Below are positions 16,260 to 25,139 of a stretch of 64,000 nucleotides of DNA, piece after piece. Both the position numbers and the translations under genes were made by a program. The notes beneath the pieces were generated by a model. That model saw nothing but the letters and a program-made list of their open reading frames with translations. It made no database searches and was not told where the DNA came from. Origin of the DNA: a virus; the IMG/VR virus record IMGVR_UViG_3300049489_000400, positions 34,718 through 98,717 of that record; one strand, written 5' to 3'. Each line of letters begins with the position of its first letter. Position 1 is the first letter of the stretch.

Positions 16260-17724
16260 ACCATTCTTTAATTGATTGTTCTACATCTAATAAGTCTGTT
16301 TCATCATAAACCTCTATTCTATCAGAACCTACACTATCAGAATAAACCTCCAACCTATTCAAGCTATGGTCTGAAAAATAGTCTTCCTGAATATCCATAA
16401 TGTCAAGTATCACAGCACGACTTTTGTTTTCCACAGCACCTAATACACGACCTTTCTTTTGCATTATAGAACTTCCTTCCAAACCTCCATCAGCAATTAT
16501 AAGTATCTCCACCTCTGGAAGAGTTATACCCTTCTTGTAGATATTACTAGCTAACAAGACTTTACCACGACCTCTTAGGAATTTTTCTTTCTCTTCATTT
16601 CGCTTTTCTGTTTTATCATCACCACAAATGAATATACATTCTGACAGTTCACTGATTAAATATCCATGTTGTTTTGAATTGAAAATCATCAAAGTCTTCC
16701 ACTTATTCTTTTTACACATCTGTATCAGCTGTAATAGAATCATATTTCTGTCTTTGTTTTCATGTATCAGTTTCTTCAAATATTGCTGATACTTAGATTC
16801 ATCTTCAGATACTCTAACTCTTTTTGTATGTTGATGAGATATTAGAATAACTTTATCTGTAGATAACCACCCCTCATCTTGAAGTCTTTCGATTGGGACT
16901 TCATATACAATTCCTCCGAAAAATTCTTTGATTTGCAAGTTACCTATTAAATTGCCCTGTTTGAATGGCGTAGCTGACAAACCTAGCAAGAAATTAACGT
17001 TCTTGCATTTCTTCATAAGTTTCATCCGATTATCAGACATGAACTCTTGAATTTCATCAACTATCAAACAATTCAAATTTCTAAAATACTTATCAAGTAT
17101 TTTTGTCTCAGGTTTTTTTCTGCTATATATAGAAGTCACTGTTTGTATCATAGCAACAGTGACTTGCCTTATATTTACTCCGAAAGAATCTATTGTTCCT
17201 ATTGATTTTTCCTGTATGTTCAAGAATTTAGCTAGTTCTTCTACAGTTTGACTAAACAAATCCGTAGTATCTACATAAAACAAAAAATCTGACTTAGGAT
17301 TGCTAGCAATTATCTGTCTTATTATTTCTCCAGAAACGAATGTTTTCCCACCTCTTGTAGGAATTTTTATTATTCCAATATTTGCTTTGAAAAATGCATT
17401 AACTGCTTCTCCTTGATGTGGTCTGAGCGAATCCTTTAGAACAAAATTATCAACAATCTCATTTCTATAATCGCTTTCTATAATTTTGTATGTAACTTTG
17501 CTTTTATTTAGAAAATACAATAGTTCATCCAACAAACCGACTTCAAATTCAAGTGCTGGCGTAAAAAATTTTTTATAACCATCCCATTTTCCTTCTTTGA
17601 ATAGGTCTGAATATTGACAACCTTCAATCCAAACTTTTAAAGCCTTTTTACATATTGCTAGTTCTCTGGGAATGTTAGAACTGAATCTGTATTTACGAAA
17701 ATTAATTCTGGTAATAGTAACCAT
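16249..17724 (-). CDS. UvsW-like superfamily 2 DNA helicase
   Basis: A 491-residue SF2 helicase. The N-terminal segment LFKEGKWDGY at about 41-50 is characteristic of UvsW-type proteins. Helicase motifs follow: LRPHQ (Q-motif-like), Walker A IPTRGGKT at 121-128, the DEIQ box at 223-226, SATP at about 250-253, and a C-terminal motif VI region (QKKGRVLG). T4 UvsW resolves recombination intermediates and R-loops, switching replication to the recombination-dependent mode. It is the first gene of the replication block. A perfect 17-base palindrome lies just upstream of its start. Confidence 0.88.
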   Translation of the reverse strand: MVTITRINFRKYRFSSNIPRELAICKKALKVWIEGCQYSDLFKEGKWDGYKKFFTPALEFEVGLLDELLYFLNKSKVTYKIIESDYRNEIVDNFVLKDSLRPHQGEAVNAFFKANIGIIKIPTRGGKTFVSGEIIRQIIASNPKSDFLFYVDTTDLFSQTVEELAKFLNIQEKSIGTIDSFGVNIRQVTVAMIQTVTSIYSRKKPETKILDKYFRNLNCLIVDEIQEFMSDNRMKLMKKCKNVNFLLGLSATPFKQGNLIGNLQIKEFFGGIVYEVPIERLQDEGWLSTDKVILISHQHTKRVRVSEDESKYQQYLKKLIHENKDRNMILLQLIQMCKKNKWKTLMIFNSKQHGYLISELSECIFICGDDKTEKRNEEKEKFLRGRGKVLLASNIYKKGITLPEVEILIIADGGLEGSSIMQKKGRVLGAVENKSRAVILDIMDIQEDYFSDHSLNRLEVYSDSVGSDRIEVYDETDLLDVEQSIKEWFDE

Positions 17725-17743
17725 GTCTGTGCGATATTAATAA

Positions 17744-17760
17744 TTTTACTCAGAGTAAAA
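17744..17760. promoter_or_regulatory. 17-base perfect palindrome, operator candidate
   Basis: TTTTACTC-A-GAGTAAAA reads the same on both strands around one central base and ends 20 bases before the ATG of the UvsW-like gene. It falls in the spacer and -7 part of the candidate promoter, the classic place for a repressor. The half-site TTTACTC recurs at 17803-17809, and a TTTAACTC variant occurs at 17861-17868. Confidence 0.6.
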
Positions 17761-17861
17761 GGTCTCAAAGACAAAACCCCCTTACCCCCTTAATGAAAAG
17801 TATTTACTCATCATAATTAGGTTGACGCAACTGACAAACCCCGAAAAACAATATGCGTCAT

Positions 17862-17899
17862 TTAACTCAATACCGAATAACTTTGGCGTAATGAGTTAA
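17862..17899. repeat. Inverted repeat TTAACTCA/TGAGTTAA
   Basis: Two perfect 8-base arms at 17862-17869 and 17892-17899 are separated by 22 bases, with similar flanks (CATTT/AAATG). The arms resemble the TTTACTC half-sites of the palindrome nearer the gene. This suggests several binding sites for one dimeric regulator; the long spacer makes an RNA hairpin less likely than a protein site. Confidence 0.5.
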
Positions 17900-17935
17900 T
17901 AAATGAAACTTTTTTTAAAAAACATAGGATTTAAG

Positions 17936-17975
17936 CCACTTTCGACCACCCTCACACCCGTAGTCCACTTTCGAC
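17936..17975. repeat. Direct repeat of CCACTTTCGAC
   Basis: The 11-mer CCACTTTCGAC occurs at 17936-17946 and 17965-17975, a 29-base period (nearly three helical turns). The spacing would place both copies on the same DNA face. A protein-binding role is inferred; the segment is noticeably richer in G/C than its surroundings. Confidence 0.5.
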
Positions 17976-18019
17976 TTTTCCAATTTGGATTTATTGGTCT
18001 AAATTCTGTTTACAAATAA

Positions 18020-18043
18020 AAATGCCCTCAATCGAAGGCATTT
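18020..18043 (-). terminator. Intrinsic terminator at the end of the fibre/baseplate block
   Basis: A 7-bp stem (AAATGCC/GGCATTT) with a 10-base loop, followed on the minus strand by TTTTTATTT. It lies about 26 bases past the stop at 18070 and closes the long virion-gene transcript before the replication block. The loop includes CGATTG, as in the 10426-10451 terminator. Confidence 0.85.
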
Positions 18044-18069
18044 AAAATTGGAGGCTGCTATGGCAAGCC

Positions 18070-18876
18070 TTAATCGTAGGAAAATATTACCTCCAATGTC
18101 TCTTTGGTATTTGTTTTACAAGAAATATCTTCACATTCCTCATTTTCACAAGAATCATTTTTTATGATTTCTCTTTTTATCCAAAATGCTATTGCCTTTT
18201 TAGGTTTTAATTCCTCTATTATTAAAGTAGTACCATCTTCAAATCCTGACAAATTAGAATCGAATAGTTCAGCTGTTCCTGGCGTTACCAATTCTACTAA
18301 TTCATTAGTTTCTTGATTGTCTCTTCTCTGTATCAGAAATGATTCAGTAGAAGTTTTTTCAACAAAGAAATTTTCATTATTCTTGAAAGCCTTAACTATA
18401 TCGTCAACCAAACTCTCCTTAGTATTCCCAGATAATTCAAATTCAACATCGAATAGACTAACAGCGTCGCCAATAGAACCACCTAATTTCACCTTACAAT
18501 TACTGTATTCTCTAGTCGTTGTAGGTTGGAACCATTCTACATTAAAAGGCTCTTCCTTTCTGCTATTTATTTTTTCTATTTGTATAGCATCTCCTTCTGT
18601 AGGTGAAACTGCTCCCCAATAGAAGTCGCAATCAGAATTAGTTTGAATGATTTGTTCTAATTTAAGATTTACTATATTCTCATTAGTATCGTTATATAAG
18701 AAAATAGCCATACATTCTTTAGAACCAACCATCTTTCCGTATATAGAAATATCTCCAAACAAGAAATTCATTCTAGCATTAGGAACTGGAGTGGAAGACA
18801 TGAATCCTCCTGTGCTGCTAATAGGTGACTTTTGTTCACCCATAAAAAATGTTGCTCCTGATAAAAGTAGTTTCAT
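18070..18876 (-). CDS. Putative tail-fibre-region structural protein
   Basis: A 268-residue protein, last gene of the virion block. It is strand-rich with no transmembrane segment; a C-terminal Cys-rich patch (SCENEECEDISCK) is notable. I do not recognise the family. Its place after the collar-domain fibre suggests a fibre accessory, tip or assembly protein. The start is preceded by ACGATTAATC, a leader almost identical to that of the fibre gene starting at 21858. Confidence 0.6.
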   Translation of the reverse strand: MKLLLSGATFFMGEQKSPISSTGGFMSSTPVPNARMNFLFGDISIYGKMVGSKECMAIFLYNDTNENIVNLKLEQIIQTNSDCDFYWGAVSPTEGDAIQIEKINSRKEEPFNVEWFQPTTTREYSNCKVKLGGSIGDAVSLFDVEFELSGNTKESLVDDIVKAFKNNENFFVEKTSTESFLIQRRDNQETNELVELVTPGTAELFDSNLSGFEDGTTLIIEELKPKKAIAFWIKREIIKNDSCENEECEDISCKTNTKETLEVIFSYD

Positions 18877-18878
18877 GA

Positions 18879-19361
18879 TTAATCGTTTACTGCTATTATA
18901 ATTACTAGAGTTGCCTTAGATTCATCTGGAACTACAATGTTTGATATTCTTATATCCGTAGATAAATTCTTAACATTAGTCAAAGAAAATTCAGACATAT
19001 TTCCAAGAGACATCTCAACATCTTCCAAATACACATCAAATCTTATTGGAGTTCTAAAGGAATTTATAGAATTTGATTCATAGCAGAAAACATGCAAACT
19101 AGCTATATTGTCTATAGAATCACATCTAATAACATCTTGTTGTAAAAGAACATCAAATGTATTACCAGGCTTTAATTCATAAACGAATTTATTTGCATTT
19201 GTTAATTTGAAATCATTGGTTGCTAACCCATCTTCGGAATTATCAATAATTTCTTCTGAGTCACCTATGCAAGTCCAATCAAATGAACCTGTATTCCCAT
19301 CCTTTCTCATGTCTGAGGATGAGTCTTTGAACTCTATTCTATTTGATACTTTGATTATCAT
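18879..19361 (-). CDS. Hypothetical fibre-region protein
   Basis: A 160-residue, probably all-beta protein (for example FVYELKPGNTFDVLLQ and KATLVIIIAVND at the end). No family recognised. It is tightly packed between the collar-domain fibre protein (1 base away) and the next structural gene, so it likely belongs to the distal tail. Role unknown. Confidence 0.6.
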   Translation of the reverse strand: MIIKVSNRIEFKDSSSDMRKDGNTGSFDWTCIGDSEEIIDNSEDGLATNDFKLTNANKFVYELKPGNTFDVLLQQDVIRCDSIDNIASLHVFCYESNSINSFRTPIRFDVYLEDVEMSLGNMSEFSLTNVKNLSTDIRISNIVVPDESKATLVIIIAVND

Positions 19362-19362
19362 C

Positions 19363-21858
19363 TTAAACCATTTTTTGTATGTATAATAAACCTTTATAAC
19401 TAGGTCTGTTGTCTATTGCATTAGGTGTGGTTACACCACCAGCATTAGAAGTCGTTCCTGAAAAAGTGTGATTGTGAGAACCACCACTAAGAACTCCAGA
19501 TGCTTCACCATTAGGATAATTTACAGTTCCTTGATTAGAATTTCTACCTACAAGACCAGGTATACCAGAAGTACCCCCATCTCTAACATTCAATTGTAAA
19601 GTATGAGTGTGTGCTCCATCTGTCGTAGTCGTGCCTGAAAAGGTGTGATTATGTTCAGGCATTTGTGAAGCACTTAAAGTATATGAGTTTTGACCTCCTG
19701 AAGAACCAGTTGATGATGGAGTAGCAACTCCCATAGGGAATGAATTTATCATATCTAATGAACCATTTTGCCCATTACATATTTGCCAACCCCAAACGCC
19801 TTTCTTTATTCCTGCTCCTAAAGCATCAAAATATGAGTTAGCAACCCCATGCAACATTCTAACTGTTCCTTTAGGAGTAATGTCAGATTCAAACTGTACA
19901 ATCCAATGATTCAATTCATTAAATGTACATCTTATCATTAAGCCACGCTTTTCTGATTGAGTAGCATTATCAATTGTTTGATTTCTAATGTAGAAAGTCT
20001 CATTACTGGTTATTTCAGACAGCAAAGTGAAACTCGTAGGATTGACGTAGTCTTCTACTATTCTCAATCTAAAAGTATCTAATGTTATCCATTGTTCTAA
20101 GTGAAGTAGGAAAAAGTTACCTTCACGGAAATAAGCACCACTAGCATCAGTTCTTTTAAGATGAATGAACATATCTGCAGAAAGAACGAAAGAACCTTTA
20201 TAATGTTGATATTGTTTATCCACCCCAACTTCCAATTCAACTACAGGAATTGAGTTATCTAAAGCAGTAGTATTAACTCCAATTAAATCTCCTGTTTGTA
20301 CTTGCTCTTGGAAATTTTGAAAAGAGTCTGGAGCCTCACATATTTTAATAAATCCAAACTCTGCATGGCCAGTATAAGGAACTTGAACACGGTCTATCGG
20401 ATTAGGATTTATGTTACCATAATTATCGAATGACGTTTCATCGAAGTAACCTACTGAATCACTTGGGAAAACCAACCAATCAGTATATCCAAAGAAAGTC
20501 TTGTATCTGAACGTGACATTATATTTATAACATCCATCAAGAGTTTGAATAAGACACTTAGCTACTGGTGTATTTATGTTAAACTCGAATTTCTTTTCCA
20601 ATATAGGATATGGGAAAATTTCTGCGACGTCTGCATCACCATCAACATCACCAGTATCTATCAATAATCCATCTCTTCTGAATCTTAACTCGATACCCTC
20701 AAATGGAGGAGCAATGAATAAATCATCCGCATTTCCGTACTCATCAATATTTAGAACATCTAATGTTATTACTATTTGAGTTCCAGATTGTTGAGAATCT
20801 ATAATATTTTGGTAATTACCATTTTTAGAATACAATCTCCAACCAGTAAAATCTCCAGAACTAAAGAAAGATGTGTCTTTGAAAACACCGCCTTGACCTA
20901 TGAGTATAGATATTTTCTTTGAAGAAGTATCAATTGTATAACTTGAAAATCTAAATCCCCAAGCTAAATTAACCTCATTGGATTCTCTAGTTGAATTAGG
21001 ATGAGTATATTTAACTGATTCAACACCAATTAAAGGGTTGAAATGTGAAGTTCTATTTAAATAAGTAACTAGATTTTCTGCCTGAGTTCTCCACCAATCT
21101 TCTCTTTTGTCTTCCAACTGCAAAGTAAGTCCAGTATTTCTTACACGTGCAATATAAAACTCTTCGTCAGCAATTGCAGAAGGTCTAGTATTAAGTGTTG
21201 TTTCTTGTACAAGTGTTATTTCTACAGAATCATACTCAAATATCTTTTGATCAGCAACAGGAACTACATAGCCTGGAGTAAAAGTACCCACAACAGCAAA
21301 TTTTAAATTCGATTCTGTTATGAAATCTCCTTGTATAATAGCTTGAGTCTGACCAAGAACTCTTACAACTTCGTAATCGTTTCCGTTACCAGCAGTTGAA
21401 TTTAAAAATCTTATTTTTGTTGGGAAATTTGGTTGACCTCTGAATATATTTTCAAATTCTGTTCCTACCCCATTTAAATTTCCAAAAGTGTCTACTGATA
21501 CAGTTCCCTCTTCTTCATTTGAAAATGCATGTTTGATTTTTATCCAATACCAAATACCGTCATTAGGTATTTGTATATTTTGAAAATCTTTATTGAGAAT
21601 GAAATTTGCATTTATGTCTATTGCTAAACCTGGATACACCTTAACTTCATCAGTTGGTGTTCCAGCTTTTTCTACATAGAATGAATCTTCTTTATTTATA
21701 ACTCCAAGGTCTGGAAATGTACAATCTTTAACTATACCAAATTCTCTGGTATTAGCCAATCTTTGTCTTTTATAACCCCAATCTCCAAGAGTTTGTTTGA
21801 GTCTGTTTAACTCAGCAACTTCAAGGAATAAATTTGAACTTATCTTTACATTACTCAT
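19363..21858 (-). CDS. Tail fibre / receptor-binding protein with tail-collar-like tip
   Basis: An 831-residue protein. The N-terminal 650 residues are strand-rich and probably form the attachment and shaft. The C-terminal ~170 residues look like a phage tail-collar domain: WGWQICNGQNG, LSASQMPEHNHTFSG, GAHTHTLQL, GGSHNHTFSG, and a closing NRPSYKGLLYIQKM. The repeated His-x-His motifs resemble those that bind metal in T4 gp12 and gp37 tips. It probably contacts the host receptor. It follows the wedge protein genes, consistent with baseplate attachment. Confidence 0.8.
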   Translation of the reverse strand: MSNVKISSNLFLEVAELNRLKQTLGDWGYKRQRLANTREFGIVKDCTFPDLGVINKEDSFYVEKAGTPTDEVKVYPGLAIDINANFILNKDFQNIQIPNDGIWYWIKIKHAFSNEEEGTVSVDTFGNLNGVGTEFENIFRGQPNFPTKIRFLNSTAGNGNDYEVVRVLGQTQAIIQGDFITESNLKFAVVGTFTPGYVVPVADQKIFEYDSVEITLVQETTLNTRPSAIADEEFYIARVRNTGLTLQLEDKREDWWRTQAENLVTYLNRTSHFNPLIGVESVKYTHPNSTRESNEVNLAWGFRFSSYTIDTSSKKISILIGQGGVFKDTSFFSSGDFTGWRLYSKNGNYQNIIDSQQSGTQIVITLDVLNIDEYGNADDLFIAPPFEGIELRFRRDGLLIDTGDVDGDADVAEIFPYPILEKKFEFNINTPVAKCLIQTLDGCYKYNVTFRYKTFFGYTDWLVFPSDSVGYFDETSFDNYGNINPNPIDRVQVPYTGHAEFGFIKICEAPDSFQNFQEQVQTGDLIGVNTTALDNSIPVVELEVGVDKQYQHYKGSFVLSADMFIHLKRTDASGAYFREGNFFLLHLEQWITLDTFRLRIVEDYVNPTSFTLLSEITSNETFYIRNQTIDNATQSEKRGLMIRCTFNELNHWIVQFESDITPKGTVRMLHGVANSYFDALGAGIKKGVWGWQICNGQNGSLDMINSFPMGVATPSSTGSSGGQNSYTLSASQMPEHNHTFSGTTTTDGAHTHTLQLNVRDGGTSGIPGLVGRNSNQGTVNYPNGEASGVLSGGSHNHTFSGTTSNAGGVTTPNAIDNRPSYKGLLYIQKMV

Positions 21859-21869
21859 GATTAATCGTC

Positions 21870-23597
21870 TTAATTTATATCTAGTAATACCTGCCTATCA
21901 TTAATTTTAGGGGTCAAACTGTACTGTGTCAATCTGTTTTGATATGGTATCAAAAAGTCTTCTATGAAATTTTGAATCTCCCAATCAGCCATTCCGTTTG
22001 AATTATTTCTGAACCAATTTAAAATAAATCCGCTACCTTGTAAAAATTGTGGATTTTTAATATGTGGCTCTAAACCGCTTGTCAAAGGTCTTGAATTTTT
22101 ACCTCTTACAAGTGGTCTCATTTTGAAGTCATGAATTTTATAGACATCATTTGAATCATTAGAATCTAAATATAAAGATATTTTTATTTTTTCGACATCT
22201 TCATTAGAATTAAATCTCAAATTTATACCTTGATTTACATTCAATTTTCGCTCTGGTCCAGTTATAGGCTGACTATCAGCAGCATATATTATCGCTCTTA
22301 CAAAATACCATTCATTTTCTATTTTAGTTATAGATTGAGTATTATCTAACAAGAATGTATTTTCTGTAAGTAAGTTGTCTATTCTTTGGAATGACAAAGG
22401 CTTATATATGTTGTTTCTGTTATAACCTGTTACTCCAAATCGGATAGTTCCAGAAGTTCCTATATTCCTTTTTATTAAAAAAGTTATCTCGTAATCAATT
22501 TCTTTGTCTACGATTATTAACTGTTCTGGTAAAGTTATTGTCTCTGGATTATCTAAGTCAAATCCGAATCCTTGCAATCCTGCTCCACCTATTAACCCAG
22601 CTACAAATTTAGTTCCTTCATTAGTTATGAAGACATTATCTTCATTTATCAAATCATATTTAGAAAGATCAACAAAATCTTTTGTATTCTCTTCTGTTTT
22701 ATTAATTTGAGTTGAAAAATAAGTCCCATTATACATAGGTGAAGATTGTCCGATACACCAACCGTGTTTATGTTTTTCTACAACATCTACAAGAAATTCG
22801 TCATAGTGGTTTTTACAAATTAATCTTAACCATTCACCTCTAATCGGAACTTTAGAACCATTCAACAGATTTGAACCTTTCTCTTTGTAAATCATTTGAG
22901 TACCTCTCTTACGAATTTCGTCATAGAAATTGTTAGCTAGGAATTGTAAATCCATGAATGGTATTTGGTCTTCACAAAAAGCAATATTTCTCTGCTTCAT
23001 ATACTCTATCAAATATTTCCTTTTGTAAAGTATAGTATCAAATTCATGCATGAATGCAGAAATATAAGCAAGAAAGAAACAAACTGCTGACCATAAAGAT
23101 ACGAAATCAGTATCATCCACTCCTTCACCTCTTTCTATGAATTCTGGAAGTATCCCTGATTTGTAAATCTTCTTTAGAAGGTTATTTGCAGTCGCTGAAG
23201 TTAATGCATCATTACAAACCAAATCCTCAAATATGCTTTCAAGACTTACCGTATTATTGCATATTTGTATGATTATATTACCTATGAGTTGTAATCCTTG
23301 AAATTCTAGTATCCCAGTACCATCTGAACCTAATCTCTGGTATTTGAATTCAAAGAATATTAAACCAGGAACATTTCCTGTTATATTAGATAGATTAGCA
23401 TTTGTTAGAGACATCCAAGAACTGTAGTTCACCCCGTCAGTTGAGTATCTAAAACTTTTTGTAAAATATCTATTTGGAGTCTCACCTTGAATTGTATCTA
23501 CAAAACTTGTTATAGTTACATTCCCTGCAACTGCTCCTTGGGAGTATATAAATAAAACATCCCCAATTTCCGATACTGTATTTCCTACAACTGCCAT
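21870..23597 (-). CDS. Baseplate wedge protein (gp7-like by position)
   Basis: A 575-residue protein. Residues about 130-260 carry a helical segment (HEFDTILYKRKYLIEYMKQR, then FLANNFYDEIRKRGTQ) resembling wedge proteins of contractile tails, where yL...y....RGT is common. It directly follows the J/gp6-like gene (one small gene between) and overlaps that small gene by one base. T4 gp6, gp7 and gp25 form the core wedge bundle. The remainder is strand-rich, possibly fibre-attachment domains. Identification as gp7 analogue is inferred from order plus weak similarity. Confidence 0.5.
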   Translation of the reverse strand: MAVVGNTVSEIGDVLFIYSQGAVAGNVTITSFVDTIQGETPNRYFTKSFRYSTDGVNYSSWMSLTNANLSNITGNVPGLIFFEFKYQRLGSDGTGILEFQGLQLIGNIIIQICNNTVSLESIFEDLVCNDALTSATANNLLKKIYKSGILPEFIERGEGVDDTDFVSLWSAVCFFLAYISAFMHEFDTILYKRKYLIEYMKQRNIAFCEDQIPFMDLQFLANNFYDEIRKRGTQMIYKEKGSNLLNGSKVPIRGEWLRLICKNHYDEFLVDVVEKHKHGWCIGQSSPMYNGTYFSTQINKTEENTKDFVDLSKYDLINEDNVFITNEGTKFVAGLIGGAGLQGFGFDLDNPETITLPEQLIIVDKEIDYEITFLIKRNIGTSGTIRFGVTGYNRNNIYKPLSFQRIDNLLTENTFLLDNTQSITKIENEWYFVRAIIYAADSQPITGPERKLNVNQGINLRFNSNEDVEKIKISLYLDSNDSNDVYKIHDFKMRPLVRGKNSRPLTSGLEPHIKNPQFLQGSGFILNWFRNNSNGMADWEIQNFIEDFLIPYQNRLTQYSLTPKINDRQVLLDIN

Positions 23598-23941
23598 TAT
23601 TCGTAATTAAAATTCAATTGTGCAATATCATCTATGAAAAATTTCTCTGCTTCTTCATCGCTGACTATCAATTCACCAGTCACATCAACTTCTAGTATTA
23701 TATCAATATCTTGATTTACAAGTAATTCATTTTCAATACCTTCAGTTCCATTTTTCAATTTTCTTCTTTCTAACAACTCAACTTCCTCAGTCGGTGCGTC
23801 TTTGAAAGTTACTAATTCAGAATCAACATTTACTACCTTATCATCGAAATTAACGGACATGGTGAAGGAACCATTATCGCTAGATAAACTGGTAAGATTA
23901 TCAACCTGACTTTTAGTTCTTGTATTTAATACCTTATCCAT
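23597..23941 (-). CDS. Small baseplate-region protein of unknown function
   Basis: A 114-residue acidic protein with beta-type composition. No motif recognised. It lies between the J/gp6-like and gp7-like wedge genes, 1 base from the former and overlapping the latter by one base. A structural or assembly role in the baseplate wedge is likely from location alone. Confidence 0.6.
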   Translation of the reverse strand: MDKVLNTRTKSQVDNLTSLSSDNGSFTMSVNFDDKVVNVDSELVTFKDAPTEEVELLERRKLKNGTEGIENELLVNQDIDIILEVDVTGELIVSDEEAEKFFIDDIAQLNFNYE

Positions 23942-23942
23942 A

Positions 23943-25139
23943 TTACAAAGACTTTAAAACTGTAATCTGATAAGCGAAATCAGACTCAGCTGGGTAATAT
24001 ACTGGGTTCAGTGTTCCTGAAACATTTTCAAGAATATTGCCATTTATATTCATCATAAGGAAACCTCTGAATCTCGGCAAATAACCTCTCGGTATTGTGA
24101 AATTAGTATTTGGATAAAAATAGTTATCTAATACAAGATTTACTCCTGGTACAGATTTAACAGCGTTGATTAAATCAATCCATTCGATTACAGTATCTTG
24201 CTTCCAGAATCTCCAATCAACTACCTTACTTAAAGCTATTTGACACTGTTTTCTTATTTCATCTGTAGAGTACGAATTATCTATATCAACTCTACAGCTA
24301 ACATCTATTACAAAATAAGGAACATTCTTTATTTTTATTCCATAATTTTGAAGACCATCTGGCTTCAATTCACATAAACTCAAATATTGTTCTGCTTTAA
24401 CTAAAAAGTCAGCAAGTTCTGCATTCGTAAAATCCACTCCGTTTACAGAAGCAACTCCTATGCATAAATCACCAACATTGTCCAAGCCTTGATTAAATAC
24501 TCTTAAAACATTTGAATTGAATTTTCTGAATATCTGTTCCAAATATGAAATAGTAGTTCTTGCCAGTACATTTATCTCATCTTTTATTCTCATTCTGAAT
24601 AAATCGTCGTCTTCAAAATCACGACCTCCAGTCATAGAAAATTCATTTATGACATATTCGTGTCCAGAAGGAACTGGAGTAACAGAATTAACAGTGAGAG
24701 CATCCACATTTGTACTCACGCCAGTGTTTTGACTAGAAACCTTAACATAAGTATAGCCTTCAGCTGGTATAATTGCTATCTCTACTACATCAAATTTTTG
24801 ACCGCTTCCTGAAAAATAATTCGTTCCTGGAGTATAAGTTGTGCCTGGTGTTCCTACCACTCTAACAAAACCGCTGCTTTTTAATGCGCCTTGTCTTGGA
24901 GCAACACCTTTAAGTTCTGCGATGGTATCCAAGTATTGACCAGTCGCTGAATCTGGGAATAGATGAGCTTCAATAACAGCTACATCCTTTAGAGTTTTTT
25001 GTGCTAATTTTGCTGCTCCGTAAGCAATCCCATTAACAACCGACCCAGGTGATACTTTAGTTATCTTGTCGGTTTGATTGAGTAATGTTTCAGAAAAAAT
25101 CTGCTTTAACTCTTCTACCGTTGTTATCTTTGTAATCAT
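23943..25139 (-). CDS. Baseplate wedge protein J/gp6-like
   Basis: A 398-residue protein of the baseplate J family. Typical signs are the N-terminal segment with DSATGQYLDTIAELKGVAPR, the strand region GFVRVVGTPGTTYTPG, and the central GGRDFEDDDLFRMRIKDEIN. A C-terminal VEWID-like segment (TVIEWIDLINAVKSVPGV) also fits. T4 gp6 and Mu gp47 belong here and form the iris-like ring that triggers sheath contraction. The gp25-like gene directly upstream (4-base overlap) is the standard neighbour. Confidence 0.88.
   Translation of the reverse strand: MITKITTVEELKQIFSETLLNQTDKITKVSPGSVVNGIAYGAAKLAQKTLKDVAVIEAHLFPDSATGQYLDTIAELKGVAPRQGALKSSGFVRVVGTPGTTYTPGTNYFSGSGQKFDVVEIAIIPAEGYTYVKVSSQNTGVSTNVDALTVNSVTPVPSGHEYVINEFSMTGGRDFEDDDLFRMRIKDEINVLARTTISYLEQIFRKFNSNVLRVFNQGLDNVGDLCIGVASVNGVDFTNAELADFLVKAEQYLSLCELKPDGLQNYGIKIKNVPYFVIDVSCRVDIDNSYSTDEIRKQCQIALSKVVDWRFWKQDTVIEWIDLINAVKSVPGVNLVLDNYFYPNTNFTIPRGYLPRFRGFLMMNINGNILENVSGTLNPVYYPAESDFAYQITVLKSL

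Larger units (their letters stand above)
17725..18069. promoter_or_regulatory. Non-coding control region between virion and replication blocks
   Basis: This 345-base stretch has no credible gene on either strand. It contains a terminator for the upstream gene (18020-18043), a direct repeat (17936-17975), an 8-bp inverted repeat and related half-sites (17802-17899). It also holds a CCCCCTTA tandem and a palindrome adjoining the UvsW start (17744-17760). On the minus strand, TTTG, 17 bases, then TAAAATTA falls about 30 bases before the start codon. This is a loose match to the Bacteroidota promoter. It is the likely promoter and control point of the replication operon. An origin function is possible but unsupported. 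Confidence 0.6.

Noticed and set aside
17761-17800. Guanine quadruplex in the G-rich minus strand (two GGGGG runs)
   Set aside because: Only two G-runs are present, too few for an intramolecular quadruplex.
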